DNA from: Lachnospiraceae bacterium
Lineage (GTDB): Bacteria; Bacillota; Clostridia; Lachnospirales; Lachnospiraceae
NCBI GenBank assembly: GCA_900766915.1
Contig: CAAFXE010000099.1
Coordinates: forward strand, 1-16,509
Length of the DNA: 16,509 nucleotides
Reading direction: 5' to 3'
Shown here piece after piece: positions 1 through 6,794 of the stretch. The notes beneath the pieces are model-generated. The model saw only the letters and a list, made by a program, of their open reading frames with translations. It did not search any database and was not told where the DNA came from. The stretch's first letter is position 1. Each line of letters opens with the position of its first letter. Position numbers and translations under genes: made by a program.

Positions 1-58
1 CGTTGCCTAGGCGTGTTCGGGACTTTCACCCGTTAGAGCGCGCCCATGGCGCGCAAAC
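1..58 (-). mobile_element. 5' end of a group IIC intron (partial, leaves window)
   Basis: Read on the minus strand from 58 to 1, this matches the start of domain I of bacterial group IIC introns, as I remember the Oceanobacillus iheyensis intron: a GC-rich stem closing on CATGGG, then TCTAA, then GGGTGAAAGTCCCGAAC, then TAGGCAA. The alignment places the first intron base at 58, giving GTTTG where the consensus is GUGYG. The intron begins directly after the T-run of an intrinsic terminator, which is the known target preference of class C introns. Only about 58 bases are visible; the ribozyme core, domain V and any maturase gene would lie to the left, so activity cannot be judged. Confidence 0.75.
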
Positions 59-95
59 AAAAAGAGCGCTACTTCATTTTGTAGCACTCTTTTTT
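59..95 (-). terminator. Intrinsic terminator after the redox operon
   Basis: The arms 64-72 and 81-89 pair over 9 bp (one G-U pair) around an 8-base loop. On the minus strand the stem is followed by five T at 63-59, and on the plus strand by six T at 90-95, so it could work both ways. It lies 17 bases or more beyond the stop of the 58-aa gene and probably ends the minus-strand transcript. The group IIC intron starts at the next base. Confidence 0.85.
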
Positions 96-111
96 ATTCT
101 TGTTTTACATT

Positions 112-288
112 TTACACCAGCTCATACTGAAGCATTTCATATTTCAGCCTGCTGCCTGCCATAATACTTTCCGGAAGCAGTGCTCTTGCCACCAGCTTTA
201 ATTCGCCATCTTCCTCATCCAGTTTTCTTAAGTGTGCATAGTCACCATCAATGGCTGCCACTTCGTAATAACATGTTTCAAACATCAT
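112..288 (-). CDS. Small hypothetical protein (58 aa)
   Basis: A complete small gene: ATG at 288, TAA at 112-114, and a GAGGG ribosome binding site at 296-300 seven bases upstream. The product begins MMFETCYYEV and ends KYEMLQYELV. It is rich in acidic and aliphatic residues, has two cysteines or fewer, no signal peptide and no membrane segment, so a small cytosolic protein is expected. The gene starts 29 bp after the Gx-transporter stop and ends just before the operon terminator, so it is the last gene of that transcript. I do not recognise the family and give it no function. Codon use resembles the neighbours and the binding site is good, which argues against a chance frame. Confidence 0.7.
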   Translation of the reverse strand: MMFETCYYEVAAIDGDYAHLRKLDEEDGELKLVARALLPESIMAGSRLKYEMLQYELV

Positions 289-317
289 AGAAATTCCCTC
301 ACCATTCTTTTATTTTT

Positions 318-839
318 TCAGGCTTTTGGAACCTGTCCACTTGCTGCCAGGGCTCTTAAGGTTCCTGCACAGGCTGCACCCGTTGCCATTCCCGTAAACA
401 GGGATACGATCAGCAGATAGGGCAAGTATCCGATGACGTATACGGAATTCATCAGAAAAACTGCCACACAGATCTGTCCCACATTGTGGGCTGCCGCCCC
501 CAGGATACTGACTCCATAGACCGAAAAGATTCTCAGTCGTCTGGAAATACTCATGATGGTCATGGCGAATAATCCCCCTGTGAGGGAAAATGCCAGCCCG
601 GTAATTCCTCCGCCGAACATGGAGCCTAACAGACATCTTAAGATCAAAATCGTAAAGGCATACTTTTCTTCAAAGCAATATAATGCCACCACCGTTACGA
701 TATTGGCAATTCCAAGCTTGATTCCCGGTAATGGAATCACAAGCTGCAGCGGAATAAACCGTTCTATATAAGACAACACCAGTGCCATGGAAATGAGAAT
801 TGCACAGATTGTCAACCTTTTCGCTTTACTTCTATACAT
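318..839 (-). CDS. Gx transporter family membrane protein (EetB-like)
   Basis: A 173-aa very hydrophobic protein with about five membrane segments and a short positively charged N-terminus (MYRSKAKRLTICAIL). The pattern LPGIKLGIANIVTVVAL, then LGSMFGGG.TGLAFSLTGG, then ILGAAAHNVGQ fits the family once named heptaprenyl diphosphate synthase component I and now often called Gx transporter (PF07456); it resembles S-components of ECF importers and carries no prenyl synthase active site. ATG at 839 follows a GAGG site and lies 3 bp after the NusG-domain gene stop, so the two are co-transcribed. This pair of families is, from memory, the EetA-EetB pair of flavin-based extracellular electron transfer loci, where a membrane step to quinone or flavin is proposed. 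The family call is solid; the transport or redox role is inferred. Confidence 0.85.
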   Translation of the reverse strand: MYRSKAKRLTICAILISMALVLSYIERFIPLQLVIPLPGIKLGIANIVTVVALYCFEEKYAFTILILRCLLGSMFGGGITGLAFSLTGGLFAMTIMSISRRLRIFSVYGVSILGAAAHNVGQICVAVFLMNSVYVIGYLPYLLIVSLFTGMATGAACAGTLRALAASGQVPKA

Positions 840-842
840 TTT

Positions 843-1229
843 TTACCTCACTACAAAATCCACGTCTGATTCACCTTCAATACGAACTTCTACACGATTC
901 GGCAGACAGACAATGCTGCGTCCCGACTCACTGATCCATCCGCTGTGCATACAGTCACCACCGGGACAGTCTGACTCGATCACAGCTGCTTTTCCATCCT
1001 TCACAGCAATTTTGTTCGTATAAGTTCCTTCCACCACAAATTCAGTGTCCTCGGTCAGCGGAATCTCCCGAATCACTTTTCCATCCTCATAGACCACAAC
1101 CCTTCTTCCTTCTTCCGTCCCGACGACTTTCCGGAAAACAAAACCTGTGAGAATGATAAGCGCAATCACTATAACAATCGCAATTAGATCACCTTTACAA
1201 AATTTTATTTTATACTCATTTTTATTCAC
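843..1229 (-). CDS. NusG domain II-containing membrane-anchored protein (EetA-like)
   Basis: 128 aa. Residues about 15-33 form one N-terminal membrane segment (LIAIVIVIALIILTGFVF), followed by an extracytosolic domain of about 95 residues. The domain carries the NusG-domain-II pattern: VVVYEDGKVIREIPL near the middle, then a conserved cysteine stretch (DCPGGDCMHSGWI) and SIVCLPNRVEVRI near the end. It is not transcription factor NusG. The start is a GTG at 1229 with GGGAG seven bases upstream. It sits 3 bp before the Gx-transporter gene. The three cysteines outside the membrane could bind metal or a redox group, but that is inference. It probably works with the Gx-transporter protein and the Rnf-like proteins upstream in moving electrons to an extracytosolic acceptor. 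Confidence 0.85.
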   Translation of the reverse strand: MNKNEYKIKFCKGDLIAIVIVIALIILTGFVFRKVVGTEEGRRVVVYEDGKVIREIPLTEDTEFVVEGTYTNKIAVKDGKAAVIESDCPGGDCMHSGWISESGRSIVCLPNRVEVRIEGESDVDFVVR

Positions 1230-1292
1230 AGTCCATCTCCCTGACTTTCCTTTATTTCAGTCTATTAATTTAAAATCTTACAGATATGGGGT

Positions 1293-1396
1293 AAAAATCC
1301 ATTCAAAATTGCTTCGCGATGGGATTTTTGCTTGTAAAACTCGGGATTATCTCACAAAAACCCCTGAGGAATAGTGGCTCCCGAACAGTTACTTAG
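1293..1396 (-). repeat. Dispersed structured repeat, copy A
   Basis: The 41-bp core at 1336-1376 (minus strand) matches 16395-16435 (plus strand) at 35 of 41 positions, counted by eye. The core can fold as a short hairpin around a GGG/CCC base. Both copies also have a motif of the form GTAACTGTTYGGGAG close by (here about 1379-1393), but in different arrangement. Next to the core, 1293-1300 and 1322-1329 form an 8-bp inverted repeat. The element fills much of the 229-bp gap between the Rnf-like genes and the NusG-domain gene. No ORF or transposase is inside. On the minus strand a weak promoter-like pair (TTTAAC at 1423-1428, TATATT at 1401-1406, N16) lies just upstream; I would not rely on it. 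Confidence 0.65.
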
Positions 1397-1458
1397 TTAC
1401 AATATATAAGCATAAACGATTGGTTAAATTCTGTAAAGGGAAATAAGTTCGGATTCCT

Positions 1459-2217
1459 CTACAGTAAGCTAAATACCATATAGATGATTCCCAGCATTAC
1501 CAAATGAACAGGAAGTCCTTCAATATGTTCCTCTGTATCTGCAAATACTAATTTCCTGCCAAGAGTTACATACACGACTGCCACGGTTGTAACCCCGATG
1601 ATCTGTCCCAACAGCTCAGGTCCGTGATTCCACACAAAAGGAATGTTTAAGAAGATCACAGGAAGTCCAACCCAAAGAGCTGCGTCTTCAGATGAAGCTG
1701 TTTTTAAAATTCTGTTGATCACTGCAAGCATCAGACCTGCGAAGATCAGGGCAAGCATTGGTTTCCCAAAGGAAGCCGATACCACTCCTGCCTGGAAAAG
1801 CTCAAAACCGAAAATCTTTGCACCTGCCAGGTACTCTCTTAAGGCAGCTACCAGTACATAAAGACCATAAGCTACAGAGCCTGAGAATAATACATCATCA
1901 TAATCCGGTGTTCCTTCTCTTCCTTCATCATGTCTTACCATGAGTATTGCAAGAAGTCCCATACCTAAAAGCTGCCAGGTTTCCGGTGTCAGTCCTGCAA
2001 ATAGAAACATTCCATAAACTGCCACACCTGTTACAACGGCTGCCAGAGCACTGACCACCCGGTTGTATTTAGCTCCAAAACATTCGCGAAGCACACATTG
2101 CAGAACAGCTCCGAAAATAAGGCAGATTCCTGTCAGCATCGCCTCTTTCATCCCAGCAGAGAAAATCACCATTGCCAGAGCGAAGGCTTCTGCTGGATAT
2201 CTCTTTCTTTTTGTCAT
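1459..2217 (-). CDS. Rnf-Nqr membrane protein: RnfE-like domain fused to the C-terminal part of RnfA
   Basis: 252 aa from the ATG at 2217, with about seven or eight membrane segments. Residues about 115-170 contain ALREYLAGAKIFGFELF and GLMLAVINRI, close to the RnfE pattern SIREILGAGTIFG and GLLLALINYI. The last 75 residues (GLPVIFLNI, GRKLVFADTEEHIEGLPVHL, ending GIIYMVFSLL) follow the C-terminal half of RnfA (LPLITTNC, RERLAVADVPAPF, ITAGLMSLAFMGF). In normal Rnf/NQR these are two proteins of about 200 aa whose four cysteines hold a central [2Fe-2S] cluster. Here the RnfA NC motif reads N191-I192, the RnfE counterpart is absent, and cysteines occur only at 32, 41 and 46. The longer frame from 2250 overlaps the upstream gene by 14 bp but has no good binding site; 2217 has AAGGGACAGG just upstream. 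Confidence 0.7.
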   Translation of the reverse strand: MTKRKRYPAEAFALAMVIFSAGMKEAMLTGICLIFGAVLQCVLRECFGAKYNRVVSALAAVVTGVAVYGMFLFAGLTPETWQLLGMGLLAILMVRHDEGREGTPDYDDVLFSGSVAYGLYVLVAALREYLAGAKIFGFELFQAGVVSASFGKPMLALIFAGLMLAVINRILKTASSEDAALWVGLPVIFLNIPFVWNHGPELLGQIIGVTTVAVVYVTLGRKLVFADTEEHIEGLPVHLVMLGIIYMVFSLL

Positions 2218-2236
2218 ACGGCAAACCTGTCCCTTC

Positions 2237-2650
2237 TTAGTTGGCTTCATCTAAGGCGTTAGTCACAGCCAGCAGAACTGCCTTACTGGAAACTGTGGCG
2301 CCGGAAACCATATCCACATCCAGGGACTGTGCTGCCACAATCATGCCCGGAAGCTTTTCAACTGCCACGGAACCAAGACCTTCTGTTTCACTGTCACCGG
2401 TAACCTTTACATCAGTGATTGCGCCGCCTGCGATGGTAACTTCAGCAATGATCTTCCCACCGAAACCGTCTGCTTCACCAACATAAGTACCGTCTGCCGC
2501 ATCAATATTTCCACCCTCTGCCGCTGCAGGAGCATCATTTGTATTTTCACTATTTACCGGACTGGCCTGGCGAACACCGAAAACTACGACGAACATCATG
2601 GCCACCACGAGGATCAGGGAAAGGATTCCCTTGCTATTCATTTTTTTCAT
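2237..2650 (-). CDS. rnfG: FMN-binding domain protein, short RnfG-like subunit
   Basis: 137 aa from the ATG at 2650 (an upstream ATG at 2665 sits on top of the binding site and gives 142 aa). The N-terminus (MKKMNSKGILSLILVV) is a membrane anchor or uncleaved signal, followed by a loose Ala/Asn/Glu linker and one FMN_bind domain. Typical marks are DGTYVGEADGFGG, TEGLGS and the flavinylation motif VSGATVSS, whose threonine (residue 119) would carry FMN through a phosphoester bond. RnfG proteins are usually near 190-200 aa, so this is a reduced version made of the domain and little else. It lies 19 bp after rnfD and overlaps or abuts the RnfE/A-like gene. Attachment needs an ApbE-type FMN transferase, which is not in this window. 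The domain call is firm; the subunit role rests on the neighbours. Confidence 0.85.
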   Translation of the reverse strand: MKKMNSKGILSLILVVAMMFVVVFGVRQASPVNSENTNDAPAAAEGGNIDAADGTYVGEADGFGGKIIAEVTIAGGAITDVKVTGDSETEGLGSVAVEKLPGMIVAAQSLDVDMVSGATVSSKAVLLAVTNALDEAN

Positions 2651-2669
2651 TTTTATATTTTCCATCCTT

Positions 2670-3575
2670 TTATTTTATTCCATATACGTGCTTGCTGTTA
2701 AGATTTTCCAATAACCCGCTCATACAGTTTACCATGAGGATCGCATAACATACTCCTTCCGGGAAGCTTCCCCACATACGGATCGCCACGACGATCACAC
2801 CGGTAAGTACTCCGTAGAGCATTCTCCCTGTGCAGGAAGAAAAGTTATAGTCCGGCACCATAAACATTCCGCCAAGGGCCAATCCACCGGAACAAAGCTG
2901 ATAAAATGGATTCATGCCAAATGCTGCTGTTAAAATGAATACCGTTGCAAAAAATGCTGCACTGATGGTAACATTTACTTCTTTTTTCACCGCCAGATAG
3001 ATAAAACCGATGAGAAGAAGTAATACACTTGTTTCCCCCAGTGCTCCCGGTACTTTACCAAGGAAAGCATCCAACAGTGTAAATCCGGCTTCTCCACCCT
3101 GCTTCATAGCACTAAGAATCGTTGCACCGGAAACCACGTCCACATCCATTGGCATTGCATAGGACATCAGCTTTGCAGGATATACTAACATCATGAACAG
3201 TCGTCCCATGAGAGCCGGGTTTACTACATTGCTTCCCAGTCCTCCGAAAAACTGTTTTACTACGATAATGGCAAATAAGTCTGCCAATACCACGACCCAG
3301 ATTGGAGTTGTAGAAGATACATTAAATGCAATGAGAATTCCTGTAACCACTGCACTGAAATCAGATACTGTTACAGGCTGTCTGTGTGCTTTCTGCCAGA
3401 TGGCTTCACCGACCACACAGGCAGCTACACTTACCAGGATCAGAAGCAGGGCTCTTAATCCAAAGAAGATAACGGAACCGACAGCCGCAGGAACCAAAGC
3501 GATACATACATCTTTCATGACTCCGGCAGTTGTTTTGGGAGATCTCAAATGAGGATTATATAATTGATTAGCCAC
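2670..3575 (-). CDS. rnfD: RnfD-like electron transport complex membrane subunit
   Basis: 301 aa with about eight to ten membrane segments. It follows the RnfD/NqrB family: QLYNPHLRSPKTT at the N-terminus, VTGILIAF near residue 80, GGLGSNVVNPALMGRLF at 111-127, and the flavinylation motif SGAT at 149-152, with Thr152 expected to carry covalent FMN on the outer side. Near the C-terminus FPEGVCYAILMVNC fits the family. The usual FMATDPVTSP stretch reads FMVPDYNFSSCT, an odd change. The start is a GTG at 3575 inside the end of rnfC (8-bp overlap), with AGGAGG six bases upstream, which shows translational coupling. It would pass electrons from the RnfC side to the outer flavin protein. Confidence 0.88.
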   Translation of the reverse strand: MANQLYNPHLRSPKTTAGVMKDVCIALVPAAVGSVIFFGLRALLLILVSVAACVVGEAIWQKAHRQPVTVSDFSAVVTGILIAFNVSSTTPIWVVVLADLFAIIVVKQFFGGLGSNVVNPALMGRLFMMLVYPAKLMSYAMPMDVDVVSGATILSAMKQGGEAGFTLLDAFLGKVPGALGETSVLLLLIGFIYLAVKKEVNVTISAAFFATVFILTAAFGMNPFYQLCSGGLALGGMFMVPDYNFSSCTGRMLYGVLTGVIVVAIRMWGSFPEGVCYAILMVNCMSGLLENLNSKHVYGIK

Positions 3576-4908
3576 GATTTGCCTCCTCTCTCATTTTTGC
3601 ACGAACCGCATCACGCGCTGCTACCGTGTGGAATGTCAGCTCTCTCTTAGCCGGACAGATATAAGAACAGCAGCCGCAGGCAATACATTCTGTTGCATCC
3701 AGTGCCTGACAAAGATCCAAACGATTTTTGCGATATGCCTTGTCGATCTTAAATGGTGATAACCCGGCAGGACATACATTGGCACATCCACCACAGCGGA
3801 TACAATTTGATTCGACTGGATGATACCCTTCTAAAACGACCAGTCCACCGGACACTTTTGTCACAGTGACTTTTGCTTTGGAGGAAATGGTTTTTGCACT
3901 CATATTTTCTCCAATGCACCGACCGGTCATGGGGCCGCCTAAGATGACTTTATTCTGTGTGTTTTTTACATCACCGGCTGCTTTTACAAGTTCACCGATA
4001 TCCGTTCCCAGTGGAACAAGATAATTTCCCGGTTCTTTGACATCACCGGTGATGGTGATGACACGGCTCATACTTGGCAAGTTGCCAAAGACCATATCTG
4101 CTGCTGCCTTAGCAGTCTGTACGTTGGAAACAATGGCTCCAACAGAAGATGGCAGACCGCCTGCCGGAACTTCAACACCCATAGCTGCTTTGATCAGCTG
4201 TCTTTCACCGCCCTGTGGATACTGTGTGGGGAACAGTTTTACAGTAATTTCCGGAACAGAATCCTTCAAAAGATTTTCCAGTTTCTGTCTGCAAAGAGAT
4301 TTGTTATCTTCCATACAAATAATTGCCTGTTTTGCTCCTGCAGCCTTCTTTAAAAGCTGAATTCCGTTAAGGATTGCCATGCCCTGTTCTAACATCAGAT
4401 GTTCATCACAGGTAAGATACGGCTCACATTCCGAAGCATTGATCAGAAGATGGGTAATCGGGTCTTTTGTTTTATATTTTACATGGGTAGGGAAACCTGC
4501 GCCACCCATACCCACCAGACCGCCTTCTTCCAGCTTCCGGATGATGGATTCTTTCGTATATTCAGAAATATCCATCCACTCGTTTGTGTAGCTTCCACAA
4601 CTACACGGTAATTCACATGACTCCACTGCGATCTCGCAGCTTCCTTCCGAAACACTTAGGACGGTTCCGGTAACCGGTGCATGTAAAACAGATGTGAGAA
4701 AATGAGTACTTTCCCCAATCAGCTGACCCTGCTGTACATGATCGCCGGCTTTCACGATACAGCTGCAGGCAGGACCAAGCCCCTGCTTCATGCTGACTGT
4801 TACCGTCTTTGGAATGTACTCAATGATTTGCTTTCCGGCAGTCAGTGCCTTATCCTCTCCATTGGTCGGATGCACACCACCGGAAAAGTGAAACATTTGT
4901 TTTTCCAT
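3568..4908 (-). CDS. rnfC: RnfC-like NADH-side iron-sulfur subunit
   Basis: 446 aa. The N-terminus has the family mark FSGGVHP, then a lipoyl-like domain (about 30-100). A glycine-rich nucleotide/FMN site follows (GLVGMGGAGFPT, 130-141), with NASECEPYL at 157-164. Two ferredoxin-type motifs lie near the end: C369-C372-C375-C379 and C408-C411-C414-C418, expected to hold two [4Fe-4S] clusters. In Rnf this peripheral subunit takes electrons from or gives them to NADH. The ATG at 4908 has an AAGGAAGG site just upstream. A longer frame reaches 4956, but that start lies upstream of the -10 box and would not be on the transcript. It is the first gene of the operon and overlaps rnfD by 8 bp. No rnfB follows, so its electron partner is unclear. 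Confidence 0.9.
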   Translation of the reverse strand: MEKQMFHFSGGVHPTNGEDKALTAGKQIIEYIPKTVTVSMKQGLGPACSCIVKAGDHVQQGQLIGESTHFLTSVLHAPVTGTVLSVSEGSCEIAVESCELPCSCGSYTNEWMDISEYTKESIIRKLEEGGLVGMGGAGFPTHVKYKTKDPITHLLINASECEPYLTCDEHLMLEQGMAILNGIQLLKKAAGAKQAIICMEDNKSLCRQKLENLLKDSVPEITVKLFPTQYPQGGERQLIKAAMGVEVPAGGLPSSVGAIVSNVQTAKAAADMVFGNLPSMSRVITITGDVKEPGNYLVPLGTDIGELVKAAGDVKNTQNKVILGGPMTGRCIGENMSAKTISSKAKVTVTKVSGGLVVLEGYHPVESNCIRCGGCANVCPAGLSPFKIDKAYRKNRLDLCQALDATECIACGCCSYICPAKRELTFHTVAARDAVRAKMREEANRG

Positions 4909-4946
4909 ATTTTCCTTCCTTTTGATAGTTTGTATAAAGCAGGTGT

Positions 4947-4976
4947 ATTCTAGCATGCATTATGTAACCTTGACAA
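4947..4976 (-). promoter_or_regulatory. Sigma-A promoter for the Rnf-like operon
   Basis: On the minus strand TTGTCA (4976-4971) and TAGAAT (4952-4947) are separated by 18 bp. The start of transcription would fall near 4940, leaving a leader of about 30 bases before the ATG at 4908. This fixes the rnfC start and leaves no room for a riboswitch. Confidence 0.65.
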
Positions 4977-5027
4977 TATAGTTCCCAGCTTTTTGTTAAA
5001 TATATATCAATATTTTTTTGTTTACAT

Positions 5028-5078
5028 AAAAAAACTGGTTAACTGTCCAAAAATAATGGAACAATTAACCAGTTTTTT
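5028..5078 (-). terminator. Bidirectional terminator after the HAD gene
   Basis: An inverted repeat with arms ACTGGTTAA (5034-5042) and TTAACCAGT (5064-5072) is flanked by a run of A on the left and of T on the right. It can stop the minus-strand HAD transcript, whose stop codon is at 5117. It also separates that transcript from the Rnf-like operon promoter. Confidence 0.8.
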
Positions 5079-5116
5079 CTTTAAAAGATATAGATGCTGT
5101 TATATCGGTTTTTGGA

Positions 5117-5779
5117 TTATGAATTTAATAACTCCAGCAAACCATCCATGGTCTCCACCACATATTCCGCACCGCATTGTTCAAATTCGCCTTCCACAGC
5201 AAATCCCCAGGTAACCCCTATACAGGGAACCCCGCACTCATGGGAACCCCGCACATCAAATTTGGTATCCCCTACCATCACAGGGTGCTCCACCTTACAT
5301 CCCAGTGCTTTTGCTTCTTCTAAAGCTGCCCGTACACGGCCTGCCTTTTCACCACCGATGCCATTATCCGGTGCTGCACAAAATACGGAAAAATATTTTC
5401 TAAGATCAAAATGTTCCAACACCCGGGTAGCAACACCGTCCGGCTTGGAGGTTGCGATTCCCAGCATTTTTCCATTCTTTTTCAATTCCTCCAATACCTT
5501 TTCGATTCCTGGATATGGGTGGTTTTCCTTCCATCCAATGGGAAGGTAACGTTCATTGAAAATGTTTCGGGCACGGATGGCCTCCTCTCTGGAAAAACCG
5601 TAAAAATTCATAAAAGAATCTATGAGAGGCGGTCCGATAAACCTGCAAAGATTGTCCGGATCGTTCTCCGTAATCCCATAGTGGGAAAGTGCATACTGTA
5701 CGCACTTCATGATTCCCTCACTGGAATCTGTCAGGGTTCCATCTACATCAAATAATATCAAATCAAATTTTTCTTTCAT
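5117..5779 (-). CDS. HAD-family phosphatase (phosphoglycolate phosphatase-like)
   Basis: 220 aa, the usual length for HAD subfamily IA. Motif I is DVDGTLTDS with the nucleophile Asp11 and the acid Asp13. A helical cap domain follows and includes FIGPPLIDSF, a mark of the Gph/PpaX/5'-nucleotidase group. Motif II is ATSKP, and motif IV is VGDTKFDVRGS. It should be a cytosolic, Mg-dependent phosphatase acting on a small phosphorylated metabolite; the substrate (phosphoglycolate, pyrophosphate or a nucleotide) cannot be told from sequence alone. It starts 45 bp after the lipid kinase stop on the same strand and is followed by a strong terminator, so it is the last gene of a tyrS-lipid kinase-HAD group read through the tyrS terminator, or has its own weak promoter. 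Confidence 0.88.
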   Translation of the reverse strand: MKEKFDLILFDVDGTLTDSSEGIMKCVQYALSHYGITENDPDNLCRFIGPPLIDSFMNFYGFSREEAIRARNIFNERYLPIGWKENHPYPGIEKVLEELKKNGKMLGIATSKPDGVATRVLEHFDLRKYFSVFCAAPDNGIGGEKAGRVRAALEEAKALGCKVEHPVMVGDTKFDVRGSHECGVPCIGVTWGFAVEGEFEQCGAEYVVETMDGLLELLNS

Positions 5780-5824
5780 GGCATCTCCTAATCCTGCTAT
5801 AGTCTCTTTGACAGAACCGTTATC

Positions 5825-6742
5825 CTAACGGATCACTCGAAGCTTTTCTTTTTCCAGATACATGACAGCTTCGGTATGATATCCAAAATTTTCACCGTCC
5901 ACATGCATCGGGAGTGGTTTCGACGATCTTAGGGTGATTTTCTCACCACGTTTGATATGTACTCCCCTGAAAAAACGATGCCATCCCCTGTAGGCCAGGG
6001 GAATGACCATCAAAAGCTTCAGTTTCGGGATATTGTCTACCATACAGATATCCAGAAGATCGTCACTCCAGCTTGCACTTGGGCACATCATCACACGTCC
6101 CCCTTCGTAAGGGCCGTTCATTACGGAACTGAAAAAATTCTTTTCCAGTTTTATGGGTGCTTTGTGATCGATTTCTATTTCCATGGGCTGGGTACGAAAA
6201 GCAAAAATCTGCTTCAGGGCAATTGCCACATAACTGAGTTTTCCAAGTTTCAGCTTATTTAAAAGTTTTTTCATTCTGGAAACCGCCACCTCATGACAGA
6301 TGGCCGCATCCCAACCCATACCGCAGCTGACTGCAAATCGTCTCCGCACTCCCTCTGCCTCTACCACACCTACATTCATCTGCAGATGGGATTTATTTTC
6401 CAGTATATGCTCAATGGATGTTACAGGATCTGTGGGCAGATTCAGTCCCCCTGCCAGATCATTTCCTGAACCGGTAGGAATGTATCCCAGAATCGTATCC
6501 GAAAGCCTTACAATACCATTGACTACCTCATTGACCGTACCGTCTCCGCCAAGGGCTACAATTTTGTGCTCTCCCTCTCCCCCGGTCAGCTCTCTTGCAA
6601 GCTCCGTAGCGTGTCCTATCCGTTTTGTGTAAAACACCTCATACTCTATCTCGGAACTTTTCAGTACCTGTTCCACTTCTCTCCAGATTTCGATTCCTCT
6701 GCCCGTCTTGGAGGCAGGATTTACGATAAACTGTAACTTCAT
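5825..6742 (-). CDS. Diacylglycerol kinase family lipid kinase (YegS/BmrU type)
   Basis: 305 aa, typical of the DAGK catalytic family. It opens with FIVNPASKTGRG, followed by the nucleotide-binding motif GGDGTVNEVVNG (about 65-76) and PTGSGNDLA (about 90-98). The second beta-sandwich domain ends with MHVDGEN and YLEKEKLRVI, where this family closes. It should phosphorylate diacylglycerol or a related membrane lipid at the inner face of the membrane, recycling diacylglycerol to phosphatidate. The ATG at 6742 has GAGGG six bases upstream. The gene begins only about 20 bp past the tyrS terminator stem, so it either relies on read-through or on a promoter inside tyrS. The family is certain; the exact lipid is not. 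Confidence 0.88.
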   Translation of the reverse strand: MKLQFIVNPASKTGRGIEIWREVEQVLKSSEIEYEVFYTKRIGHATELARELTGGEGEHKIVALGGDGTVNEVVNGIVRLSDTILGYIPTGSGNDLAGGLNLPTDPVTSIEHILENKSHLQMNVGVVEAEGVRRRFAVSCGMGWDAAICHEVAVSRMKKLLNKLKLGKLSYVAIALKQIFAFRTQPMEIEIDHKAPIKLEKNFFSSVMNGPYEGGRVMMCPSASWSDDLLDICMVDNIPKLKLLMVIPLAYRGWHRFFRGVHIKRGEKITLRSSKPLPMHVDGENFGYHTEAVMYLEKEKLRVIR

Positions 6743-6761
6743 ACATGACCCTCATCTTTTG

Positions 6762-6790
6762 AAAAAAGGGAATGGCAAGCCATTCCCTTT
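6762..6790 (-). terminator. tyrS intrinsic terminator
   Basis: A perfect 12-bp stem (6765-6776 with 6779-6790) closes on a two-base gap and is followed on the minus strand by six T (6767-6762, partly paired). It starts 5 bp after the tyrS stop codon. The lipid kinase gene lies just beyond it. Confidence 0.85.
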
Positions 6791-6794
6791 GAAA

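Noticed and set aside
3193..3552. 119-aa plus-strand frame opposite rnfD
   Set aside because: It lies wholly antisense to a clear gene, has no ribosome binding site and no recognisable family; the same holds for the other frames opposite real genes.
4909..4956. Longer rnfC start at 4956
   Set aside because: That ATG lies upstream of the -10 box and has no binding site; the ATG at 4908 has both a leader and an AAGGAAGG site.
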